A DNA stretch of 5,499 nt from Marinospirillum sp. (GCF_014859565.1 NZ_JACUUA010000208.1:1-5499); one strand, 5' to 3'. Shown: positions 1 through 5,499, numbered from the stretch's first letter. The notes: generated from the sequence alone by a model not told the origin. Made by a program: numbers and translations.

Positions 1-96
1 AAAGCCCTGATGCAGCAGTTGCTGACAGGTAAGCGGCGGGTCAAAGTTGATAGCACCGGAAACTCAGGGGCGATAGCAAGCTTGTTTTATAACTAA
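1..96 (+). CDS. hsdS: Type I restriction-modification specificity subunit HsdS, C-terminal end only (partial)
   Basis: Only the last 31 codons and the TAA stop are in the window; the gene starts to the left. The reading KALMQQLLTGKRRV matches the conserved end of type I specificity subunits, where the last helix after the second target-recognition domain normally closes with LMQQLLTGK-R. HsdS binds the split DNA target and docks two HsdM methylase subunits and HsdR. After that motif the protein runs about 17 more residues (KVDSTGNSGAIASLFYN), a little beyond where many family members stop. The extra tail lies next to the AT-rich cassette and may have been created by the insertion. Finding hsdR downstream in the same direction supports the call. 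Little doubt remains about the family; the target sequence cannot be inferred from this fragment. Confidence 0.88.
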   Translation, partial: KALMQQLLTGKRRVKVDSTGNSGAIASLFYN

Positions 97-151
97 AACC
101 ATAAAATATTTAATCTAGAAAGACCCTAAAATCCATACATAAGGAAAAAAC
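97..151 (+). promoter_or_regulatory. AT-rich spacer with a possible promoter and a ribosome binding site for the 94-aa/PIN pair
   Basis: This short gap is much richer in A and T than the hsdS end before it. A TTGTTT at 82-87 (inside the hsdS end) and a TATTTA at 107-112 could be poor -35 and -10 boxes, 19 bases apart, which is longer than ideal. A clear Shine-Dalgarno AAGGA lies at 141-145, six bases before the ATG at 152. The ribosome site is well supported; the promoter is a guess from base composition. No terminator-like hairpin was seen between hsdS and the cassette, so read-through from hsdS is also possible. Confidence 0.3.
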
Positions 152-436
152 ATGCTAACTGTAAAAAATGCCGTACAAATTGCTAAAAAGATGGCTGAAG
201 AGCTCTATGAAGGGGAAAAAATTAGTCATCTTGGTTTAGAAGAAGTTACTTTTTCTGAAGAAAAGAAAGAATGGCTAGTTACTTTAGGTTATCAGTCATT
301 TCGTACAAGAAAGAAACAAACAACTCTCGGATCTTATGTGCCTGAAACAGAAGAAGAAACATTGCGTGAATATAAAACATTGCGAATTGATGCTGAAACA
401 GGAGAGTTTAAAGGAATGAAGATTCGGAGCCTGTAG
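152..436 (+). CDS. Small protein of unknown function (94 aa), first gene of a pair with a PIN-domain protein
   Basis: I do not recognise a named family. The ATG at 152 follows AAGGA with a six-base spacer, so the start is good. The protein is charged, rich in Lys and Glu, with no signal peptide and no membrane segment, so it is probably cytosolic. It appears to begin with a helix (about residues 3-20), then a strand containing EWLVTLGY (about 55-67 bases of coding sequence after the helix region), and ends with a strand-turn-strand reading YKTLRIDAETGEFKGM. That ending, with its IDAETGE turn, resembles the last hairpin of PepSY-type small domains, but the likeness is weak. No helix-turn-helix or other DNA-binding motif is evident. 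It stops two bases before the PIN gene, so the two are surely co-transcribed. First position in a toxin-like pair would suit an antitoxin or a partner that controls the nuclease; this is inference. GC is about 35% in sampled lines, well below hsdR. Confidence 0.8.
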   Translation: MLTVKNAVQIAKKMAEELYEGEKISHLGLEEVTFSEEKKEWLVTLGYQSFRTRKKQTTLGSYVPETEEETLREYKTLRIDAETGEFKGMKIRSL

Positions 437-438
437 AA

Positions 439-912
439 ATGTCTCAGCATAAGCTGCAAAGTATTTTATTGGATAGCAATTTATTGCTACTGCTACTGAT
501 TGGAAGGCTCGGACACAAGGAGGTGGAAAACTTCAAGAAAACTCGGAACTTTACTACAGAAGATGCACAGCTGCTCGAAAACCATATTAAAGGTGAAAAG
601 AAATTTATCATTACACCGCATGTTGTAGCTGAGACCTCAAACTTAATCGATTGGCTTGATCCAAGCAGAAAGGCAGCAGCCTATTTCAGCTTGAGCCAAT
701 ACTTACAGCAGGCAGAAGAAATTTACGAACCATCCAAAGAGCTGATTCAAACACCTATTGCTTGTAAGCTAGGGATAACCGATGCGGCACTTTTTCAACT
801 AACAACGCAGCGTGGCGTTGAGCTTGTGACGGCTGATCTTGAGCTTTATCACTGGGCAAGTAATCAGAAAGCATCAGCCGTCAACTTTCATCATCTACGC
901 CATTATTTTTAG
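439..912 (+). CDS. PIN-domain protein, putative ribonuclease (toxin-like)
   Basis: The 157-residue protein is about one PIN domain long. The acidic residues expected of a PIN metal site are all visible in order: D12 in the first strand (LLDSNLL, with the usual Asp-x-Asn), E65 in VVAETSN, D115 in GITDAAL, and D133 in VTADLELY. PIN domains with this set generally cut RNA using Mg2+ or Mn2+; VapC toxins are the best-known small ones. This protein is slightly longer than a typical VapC (about 130 residues), with the extra length in a charged helical stretch near residues 30-55. A GGAG at 426-429, inside the end of the upstream gene, sits nine bases before the ATG, and the two-base gap implies tight coupling. 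Location between hsdS and hsdR raises the possibility that it acts with the R-M system. RNA target unknown. GC is about 40%, lower than hsdR, which suggests acquisition from elsewhere. The catalytic set looks intact, so activity is expected. Confidence 0.85.
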   Translation: MSQHKLQSILLDSNLLLLLLIGRLGHKEVENFKKTRNFTTEDAQLLENHIKGEKKFIITPHVVAETSNLIDWLDPSRKAAAYFSLSQYLQQAEEIYEPSKELIQTPIACKLGITDAALFQLTTQRGVELVTADLELYHWASNQKASAVNFHHLRHYF

Positions 913-917
913 AAAAA

Positions 918-992
918 ATGCTCGCAGTGGCGCTGAACTTTGCCGAAGACCATCTTAACAAACTGCTGCAATGGCAGCCACCGAAGAAGTAA
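918..992 (+). pseudogene. Remnant of a second rhuM 3' end (copy A), internally deleted
   Basis: A 24-codon frame begins just after the PIN stop and ends in LLQWQPPKK-stop, the same ending as the rhuM relic that stops at 1685 (ELLQWQPPKK). Its middle reads LNFAED, matching WLDFAEDQ of the other copy, and 14 bases (939-952 against 1437-1450) are identical and in the same frame. Between these two matches copy B has about 200 bases that copy A lacks. This is best read as the last part of a rhuM homologue with an in-frame internal deletion, cut off on the left where the PIN cassette joins. The tail match is strong; the FAED match is shorter but supported by order and frame. A 24-residue peptide could still be made, but nothing suggests it has a function. 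Confidence 0.6.
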
Positions 993-1104
993 GGACACCC
1001 AATGACACACTACGCCCCCAAATTTCAGGAAAAATACAGCGCCAAGTTACCGGCGCTGACGTTATTGACTCGCCTTGGGTGGTCATTGTTCGTTCGTGAA
1101 CTCG
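960..1104 (+). repeat. Direct repeat copy A of the rhuM-tail/hsdR-head junction
   Basis: Aligned by hand against 1653-1800, this copy matches at about 113 of 145 positions with one three-base gap. It includes a 29-base exact match (1041-1069 against 1737-1765). The repeat covers the end of rhuM, its stop, the Shine-Dalgarno AAGGA (991-995) and the first codons of hsdR. Many differences are silent: in the shared QWQPPKK ending about half the codons differ by third base only. Together with copy B it brackets the rhuM relic. Confidence 0.88.
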
Positions 1105-1127
1105 TACTCGATGAGATTAAGGCATGA
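1002..1127 (+). pseudogene. Truncated 5' end of a second hsdR (copy A), 41 codons
   Basis: The frame starts MTHYAPKFQEKYSAKLPALT and continues into TLLTRLGWS, closely matching the start of the intact hsdR (MTTQAAPKFQEEYSAKLPALT, then TLLTNLGWS). It keeps the same ribosome site, AAGGA at 991-995, six bases before the ATG. Similarity fades after REL (about residue 34), and the frame closes with VLDEIKA and a TGA at 1125-1127. That stop overlaps the ATG of the rhuM relic as ATGA. No nuclease, helicase or translocase part remains, so it cannot work as an R subunit. The unmatched last few codons may be the end of whatever gene once lay in front of the incoming rhuM, or may be short deletion debris. 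The peptide may still be translated, because both start signals are intact. Confidence 0.8.
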
Positions 1128-1685
1128 CGGATCAACAGCCACCCCAATCCCCAATGGGCGAGTTTGTGATGTTTGCCAGCCCTGACGGTAAGGTACGCAT
1201 TGAATGCCGCTTCGAAAACGAAACGCTGTGGCTGTCACAGGCGATGATCTGCGATCTGTACGGCAAGGCCAAGGCCACCATCAGTGGGCATATCAAGCAT
1301 ATTTTTGAAGGTGAGTTGGTCGAGGATTCAGTTGTTCGGTTTTACCGAACAACTGCGGCTTGTGACCATCGCTAAAAACTATTTAAACCAACAAGAAATC
1401 GACGAGCTGAACCGCGTTGTATCGATGTGGCTGGATTTTGCCGAAGACCAAGCCAAACGCCGCCAGCAGGTGTTTCTACGGGACTGGCAGGATAAGCTGG
1501 ATCAGTTTTTACAATTTAACGACCGTGATGTCTTGCAAGGTGCAGGCAAAATCAGCAAGCAGCAGGCCGATGAAAAAGCCTTGGCCGAATACACGTGCTT
1601 TGCTGAACAACACCGCCGCTTAAAAGAACAAGAAGGCGAAAAGGACATTAAAGAGCTGTTGCAATGGCAACCGCCAAAGAAATAA
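1124..1685 (+). pseudogene. rhuM: RhuM-family gene with large internal deletion and frameshift (copy B)
   Basis: The first 79 codons (1124-1360) read as the N-terminus of the RhuM family: GEFVMFASPDGKVRIECRF, then ETLWLSQAMICDLYGKAKATI and HIKHIFEGELVEDSVVR-YRTTAA. At about 1360/1361 this jumps to the C-terminal part in another frame (1362-1685): VTIAKNYLNQQEIDELNR, WLDFAEDQAKRRQQVFLRDW, ending LLQWQPPKK. As I recall the family, full RhuM proteins are about 330-345 residues; the two pieces total about 186, so roughly 150 residues from the middle are missing and the frame is broken. The N-terminal frame stops at 1375, giving an 83-residue product. The role of RhuM is poorly known; it was named from a Salmonella pathogenicity island and is often found inside type I R-M operons. 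Its start overlaps the preceding relic as ATGA. The intact hsdR follows after nine bases. The gene is almost surely non-functional. Confidence 0.87.
1331..1353. repeat. Perfect inverted repeat, 10-bp arms with 3-base loop
   Basis: GTTGTTCGGT (1331-1340), TTT, then ACCGAACAAC (1344-1353): the arms are exact reverse complements. It lies inside the N-terminal rhuM fragment, in codons for VVRFYRTT, and ends seven bases before the deletion breakpoint at about 1360/1361. It has no T-run after it, so it is not a typical intrinsic terminator. Since those residues are conserved in the family, part of the symmetry may be coincidental. Confidence 0.75.
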
Positions 1686-1800
1686 GGAACACGCATGACT
1701 ACGCAAGCTGCCCCTAAATTTCAGGAAGAATACAGTGCCAAGTTACCGGCGCTGACGTTATTGACCAACCTCGGGTGGTCGTTCCTGTCTCCTGAACTCG
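1653..1800 (+). repeat. Direct repeat copy B of the rhuM-tail/hsdR-head junction
   Basis: Partner of the copy at 960-1104. It spans the last codons of the rhuM relic, the stop at 1683-1685, the Shine-Dalgarno AAGGA at 1684-1688 and about the first 35 codons of the intact hsdR. It has one more codon than copy A near the hsdR start. The two copies are about 690 bases apart in the same direction. Recombination between them would remove the rhuM relic and leave an intact hsdR preceded by copy A signals. Confidence 0.88.
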
Positions 1801-4800
1801 CGTTAGCCGCCCGTGGTGGCAAGGCCGATGAAGTGGTTTTACGCGAGGTGCTGCGCGGTGAACTCCAGAAGCGCACTTTCACCTTTGCAGGTAAAAGCTA
1901 CCCGCTATCTGAAAAGGCTATCGACAACCTGATTGCCGAGGTATGCAGCCCTGCACTTAACGAAGGCTTGTTAACCGCTAACGAACGCCTGTACAACCAC
2001 CTGCTGTATGGCATTTCTGTCACTGAGTTTGTCGATGGCAAAAAGACTAGCACGACTGTCGCGTTGATTGACTGGCACAACCCAGCCAATAACAGCTTTG
2101 TATTTACCGAAGAGTTTACCGTGACGCGATCAGGGGGCGTAGAGAACAGACGGCCTGATATTGTTTGTTTTGTGAATGGTATTCCGCTGGTTGTCATTGA
2201 AGCCAAGCGCCCGGATGGGAAGGCTCGATCTGGAAAAGGGGGAGGCCCCACCATTGACGAAGGCATTTCGCAAAGCCTGCGTAACCAGCGCCATGATGAA
2301 ATCCCGTTATTGTTCGCCTATAGCCAGATGTTGCTTTCCATAAACGGCAACGAAGGTCGCTATGGTACCTGCGGTACGCCCGCTAAATTTTGGGCCGCGT
2401 GGCGTGAAGAAGACATCGCCGATGCCGAGATGGTCGCCATCAAAAACAAAACGCTTAAAGATGAACAGCTGGCTGGCTTATTCAAGCACCGCCCGACAAA
2501 AGACTTGGATTGGTACCAGAGCCTGACCGCTGCCGGGGAGCTTGCTGTTACAGGTCAAGATCAACTACTGATCAGCTTGTTAAGCCCTGCCCGATTGTTG
2601 GAAATGACCCGATACTTCACCTTGTTCGATAAAAAAGTCGGCAAGATCATCGCTCGTTATCAGCAGGTATTTGGTATCAAGCGACTGATTGAGCGCATCA
2701 ATATCCGAAGTAGCACCGGTGGCCGTGAAGGCGGTGTAATCTGGCACACCACGGGGTCGGGTAAGTCATTCACTATGGTGTTTTTAAGTAAGGCGCTGAT
2801 CCTGCACGAAAGCCTGAAACAATGCCGTATCGTGGTGGTGACTGATCGAGTAGATTTGGAAACCCAGCTAAGTAAAACCTTTGCTTCTGGCGGCGAGTTG
2901 GCCGGGAAAAAAGACAAAGAAGCAGCAATGGCCACCTCGGGCAAACGCCTGGCTGAGCAGATTGGCAAAGGTTCTGAGCGGATTATCTTCTCGCTGATCC
3001 AGAAGTTTAATACCGCTACCAAAATGCCGGAGTGTGTGAACCACAGCGCTGACATCATTGTGCTGATTGACGAAGGCCATCGCAGCCAGGGCGGTGAAAA
3101 CCATATCCGTATGAAGCAGGCACTGCCCAACGCGGCCTTTGTCGCCTTCACCGGCACGCCACTGTTAAAAGACGACAAGACCACCAATAAATTTGGCCCC
3201 ATTGTCCATGCTTATACCATGCAACGCGCGGTGGAAGACCAGACGGTGACACCGCTGCTGTACGAAGAGCGTATTCCCGATCTGGATGTGAATGAACGCG
3301 CCATCGACAGTTGGTTTGAGCGTATTACCGAAGGGCTTTCAGACGAGCAAAAGGCCGATCTGAAGCGCAAATTTGCCAAAAAAGGCCAGGTTTACGGTGC
3401 GGATGATCGCATTCGTTTGATTGCCCTGGATATCGCCAACCACTTCATAAAAAACATCGACGAAGGTTTGAAAGGCCAGTTAGCCTGCGACAGCAAAGCC
3501 TCTGCCATCAAATACAAAAAGTATCTGGATGAAGCAGGTTTGTTTGAGTCTGCTGTGGTGATGAGCCCACCGGATACCCGCGAAGGCAATACGGCGGTGG
3601 ATGAAGCGGCTACCCCGGAAGTGACTCGGTGGTGGAAAGAGCATATTGGTGCTCAGGATGAACAGGCCTATACCAAGGAGCTGATCGAGCGCTTTGATAA
3701 GGATCATGCACTTAAAATCCTGATTGTGGTGGATAAGCTGCTCACCGGCTTTGATGAGCCCAAAAATACGGTGCTGTATATCGACAAACCGCTGAAAGAG
3801 CACAGCCTGATCCAGGCGATTGCGCGGGTTAACCGCCTGCACCCGAAGAAGAAATTTGGCCTGCTCATCGACTATCGCGGCATTCTGGCGGAACTGGATA
3901 CCACCATTCAGAAATATCAGGATCTGGCCTCCCGCACTCAGGGCGGTTATGACATCAATGATATTGCAGGCCTGTACAACCAGATGAGTACCGAGTACAA
4001 GCGCCTGCCACAGCTGTATAAGAAGCTGTGGGCGATCTTTGATGGGGTGAAGAACAGGAACGACATTGAGCAGTTGCGTCAGGTGTTGATACCCAAGATT
4101 GAGGAGCGTGACGGCGAGTTTGTTGACGTGCACCTTAAAGTGCGTGAAGACTTCTACGAAGCCCTGACGGCCTTCGCTAGCTGTTTGAAGGTAGCGCTGC
4201 AATCGGCCACCTTCTTTGAAGACAAGAGCTTTAGCGACCAGGATCGTCGTCACTACAAAGAAACGGTGAAGCAGTTCTCCAGCTTGCGTCAACTGATACA
4301 GCAAGATGCGGGCGAGAGGATTGATTACGACGAATACGCCGATCAGGTTAAAAAGCTGCTGGATAAGCATGTGGTGGGTGTTGAGGTTAAAGAACCCGAT
4401 GGCGTGTATGAAGTGGGTAAGATGGGGCAAAAGCAACAGCCGGAAGACTGGAGCATTGATAAAACCCGCAATGAAACCGATATCATCAAAACCCGCGTAA
4501 CCCGCATGATTGAGCAAGAGCTGCGAGATGACCCTTATGCTCAGGAGGCATTTTCCAAGCTGCTGCGCCAGGCGATTGAAGAAGCGGAAAAACTATTCGA
4601 CCACCCACTGAAACAGTACATGCTGTTCCGTGAATTTGAAGAGCAAGTACAAGACAGACGCTTGAACGACATACCCGATGCCTTTGCCGGTAATCGCCAT
4701 GCTCAAGCTTATTTTGGTGTATTCAAGAAAGTGTTGCCTGAAGCCCTCACCGTGTTTGACCGCCAGGTTCAGGATAAGTGGATCAAAATTGCCTTTGAAA

Positions 4801-4991
4801 TTGATCAAGCGGTAGAAACCTCTGTCGCCGAGAATTCTATCAACCCACAGAACATCGAGGCTGATATTCGTAAAAAACTATTGCCCCGAATGTTTCAGGA
4901 ATGCAAAGCTATTGGCGGCGGTATGGATCAAGCCAAGAAGATTGTTGAGATGATTATTCAGATCACTCGGGTCGGTTTGAGCGGGATTTGA
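1695..4991 (+). CDS. hsdR: Type I restriction endonuclease R subunit HsdR (translocase/nuclease)
   Basis: This intact 1098-residue protein has the normal length for an R subunit (about 1000-1200). With HsdM and HsdS it forms the complex that pulls in unmodified DNA using ATP and cuts it far from the target. N-terminal nuclease domain: PD-(D/E)xK residues D155 (RRPDIV), E169 and K171 (VIEAK). The superfamily 2 motor follows: Walker A WHTTGSGKS at 350-358 (K357), VVVTDRVDLETQL after it, Walker B as DEGH at 459-462, FTGTP at 485-489, LLTGFDEP with TGFD at 684-687, and QAIARVNR at 707-714. The charged, helical C-terminal third (about 750-1098) should bind the methylase core. Walker B reads DEGH instead of the more familiar DEAH; this is a tolerated variant and not a sign of loss. 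The start is set by AAGGA at 1684-1688, six bases upstream, and by the parallel start in the copy A relic. All key residues are present, so activity is expected if hsdM and hsdS are intact. Confidence 0.96.
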   Translation: MTTQAAPKFQEEYSAKLPALTLLTNLGWSFLSPELALAARGGKADEVVLREVLRGELQKRTFTFAGKSYPLSEKAIDNLIAEVCSPALNEGLLTANERLYNHLLYGISVTEFVDGKKTSTTVALIDWHNPANNSFVFTEEFTVTRSGGVENRRPDIVCFVNGIPLVVIEAKRPDGKARSGKGGGPTIDEGISQSLRNQRHDEIPLLFAYSQMLLSINGNEGRYGTCGTPAKFWAAWREEDIADAEMVAIKNKTLKDEQLAGLFKHRPTKDLDWYQSLTAAGELAVTGQDQLLISLLSPARLLEMTRYFTLFDKKVGKIIARYQQVFGIKRLIERINIRSSTGGREGGVIWHTTGSGKSFTMVFLSKALILHESLKQCRIVVVTDRVDLETQLSKTFASGGELAGKKDKEAAMATSGKRLAEQIGKGSERIIFSLIQKFNTATKMPECVNHSADIIVLIDEGHRSQGGENHIRMKQALPNAAFVAFTGTPLLKDDKTTNKFGPIVHAYTMQRAVEDQTVTPLLYEERIPDLDVNERAIDSWFERITEGLSDEQKADLKRKFAKKGQVYGADDRIRLIALDIANHFIKNIDEGLKGQLACDSKASAIKYKKYLDEAGLFESAVVMSPPDTREGNTAVDEAATPEVTRWWKEHIGAQDEQAYTKELIERFDKDHALKILIVVDKLLTGFDEPKNTVLYIDKPLKEHSLIQAIARVNRLHPKKKFGLLIDYRGILAELDTTIQKYQDLASRTQGGYDINDIAGLYNQMSTEYKRLPQLYKKLWAIFDGVKNRNDIEQLRQVLIPKIEERDGEFVDVHLKVREDFYEALTAFASCLKVALQSATFFEDKSFSDQDRRHYKETVKQFSSLRQLIQQDAGERIDYDEYADQVKKLLDKHVVGVEVKEPDGVYEVGKMGQKQQPEDWSIDKTRNETDIIKTRVTRMIEQELRDDPYAQEAFSKLLRQAIEEAEKLFDHPLKQYMLFREFEEQVQDRRLNDIPDAFAGNRHAQAYFGVFKKVLPEALTVFDRQVQDKWIKIAFEIDQAVETSVAENSINPQNIEADIRKKLLPRMFQECKAIGGGMDQAKKIVEMIIQITRVGLSGI

Positions 4992-4993
4992 AC

Positions 4994-4997
4994 GGGA
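4994..4997 (+). promoter_or_regulatory. Ribosome binding site that sets the start of the downstream metallopeptidase gene
   Basis: GGGA lies just after the hsdR stop and eight bases before the ATG at 5006. A nearer ATG at 4998 closes after three codons, and the later in-frame ATG at 5051 has no comparable purine-rich site at a useful distance. This favours 5006 as the start. Confidence 0.5.
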
Positions 4998-5005
4998 ATG
5001 ACCAG

Positions 5006-5499
5006 ATGAATGTTCCTATTAAACCCCAATCCCCAAAATCGGGTCAGACCATGAGCTTCCGCTACGGTGATGAGCAAATTACCTTTGAGCGAGTTAAGCG
5101 CACGCAAGCCACTGGCAAGGTATTAATAAAAGTTTATCCCGACTGTCGGGTCATCGCATCGGCTCCTGAAGGTGCTGGGAGCGAAGCAGTTTTATCTGCT
5201 GTGAAAAAGCGTGGCCGTTGGATATACGAGCAACTTAGGGACTTTCGCAAACAGCTTGAATTCACCAACCCTCGGCAGTACATAAGCGGTGAGAGCCATT
5301 ACTACCTCGGGAAACAATACCTGCTGAAAGTGATTGAAGCACCCGAGCAGGTTCAAGGCGTGAAACTGCTACGTGGCAAGTTGGAAGTTTCGGTAAGAAC
5401 AAAATCCGCTGACAAGGTGAAAGAGTTACTTACAGATTGGTACAAAGCGCGGGCCAAGGAAACCTTCGCCAAACGGCTGGATGCGATGCTGGAACAAGC
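5006..5499 (+). CDS. Putative YgjP/DUF45-type zinc metallopeptidase, N-terminal part (runs off window)
   Basis: An open frame of 164 codons with no stop continues past the right edge. It starts MNVPIKPQSPKSGQ and contains a strand-rich region FRYGDEQITFERVKR, then KVLIKVYPDCRVIASAPEG, KKRGRWIYEQLRDF, and YISGESHYYLGKQYLLKV. This order (basic strands, an xVxAPxG segment, a Trp-containing helix, then a GExxYYLGKxYxL segment) is that of the DUF45/YgjP family of small M48-like zinc peptidases. The end of the visible part, VKELLTDWYKARAKETFAKRL, is the helix that normally precedes the catalytic HExxH, which lies beyond the window, so the zinc site cannot be checked. The gene begins 14 bases after hsdR stops, in the same direction, so it is very likely the next gene of the operon. 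Genes of this family frequently follow hsdR; what the peptidase does for the R-M system is not established. The alternative start at 5051 cannot be fully excluded. Confidence 0.8.
   Translation, partial: MNVPIKPQSPKSGQTMSFRYGDEQITFERVKRTQATGKVLIKVYPDCRVIASAPEGAGSEAVLSAVKKRGRWIYEQLRDFRKQLEFTNPRQYISGESHYYLGKQYLLKVIEAPEQVQGVKLLRGKLEVSVRTKSADKVKELLTDWYKARAKETFAKRLDAMLEQ

Noticed and set aside
152..912. Calling the pair VapB/VapC
   Set aside because: The second protein is PIN-like, but the first has no visible AbrB, RHH or Phd-type motif and the PIN protein is longer than a usual VapC, so the names would overstate the evidence.
1284..1685. An independent 133-residue gene starting at ATG 1284
   Set aside because: Its first 26 codons are an out-of-frame reading of the RhuM N-terminus; only the part from about 1362 is real RhuM sequence. 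It is one piece of the broken gene.
3069..3080. DEGH in place of DEAH as a sign of a dead HsdR
   Set aside because: The Asp and Glu needed for metal binding and ATP hydrolysis are both present, and the third position varies among type I R subunits.
2660..3202. A 180-codon open frame on the - strand
   Set aside because: It is antisense to the Walker A and DEGH region of hsdR, with Ser/Pro/Arg-rich shadow composition and no ribosome site noted.
3480..4517. A 345-codon open frame on the - strand
   Set aside because: It lies fully antisense to the well-supported hsdR helicase and C-terminal region. Its translation shows no recognisable family, and long antisense frames are common opposite GC-rich coding sequence.
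5138..5150. Small palindrome CCCGAC-T-GTCGGG
   Set aside because: The arms are only six bases, it lies inside the metallopeptidase coding region, and it has no T-run or regulatory context.
1..5499. CRISPR arrays, tRNA or rRNA genes, insertion sequences
   Set aside because: No regularly spaced repeats, no transposase frame and no cloverleaf-like or rRNA-like sequence were seen; the only long repeat is the two-copy rhuM/hsdR junction.

Overview
The window is the back half of a type I restriction-modification (R-M) locus, all on the + strand. It most likely comes from a proteobacterium, probably a gammaproteobacterium. That placement rests on the style of the HsdR, HsdS and RhuM sequences, good Shine-Dalgarno sites and a GC content near 50-55% in hsdR by hand sampling; the sequence does not fix a genus. 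hsdM and most of hsdS lie to the left of the window.

Layout: the last 31 codons of hsdS (1-96); an AT-rich gap with a possible promoter (97-151); a two-gene AT-rich cassette made of a 94-residue protein of unknown function (152-436) and a 157-residue PIN-domain ribonuclease-like protein (439-912); a stretch of gene relics (918-1685); an intact 1098-residue hsdR (1695-4991); and the first 164 codons of what looks like a YgjP/DUF45-type zinc metallopeptidase (5006 to the window end).

The relic stretch is the most informative part for history. It holds two copies of the same rhuM-tail/hsdR-head junction. Copy A (about 918-1127) has a collapsed rhuM 3' end followed by a 41-codon hsdR head that stops. 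Copy B (1124-1800) has a rhuM gene with a large internal, frame-breaking deletion, followed by the intact hsdR. The copies are only about 78% identical over about 145 bases, with many silent differences. They therefore look like two diverged homologues joined by recombination, not a recent tandem duplication.

How the genes may work together: HsdS (with HsdM, outside the window) recognises and methylates the target site, and HsdR adds the ATP-driven translocase and nuclease. The hsdS-hsdR gap is a known place for extra genes in type I loci; the anticodon nuclease gene prrC is the classic case. Here the gap was apparently occupied by rhuM and is now also occupied by the 94-aa/PIN pair. The pair could be an ordinary toxin-antitoxin module or a backup RNase tied to the state of the R-M system. 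The second option is inference and is the main candidate for something undescribed here.
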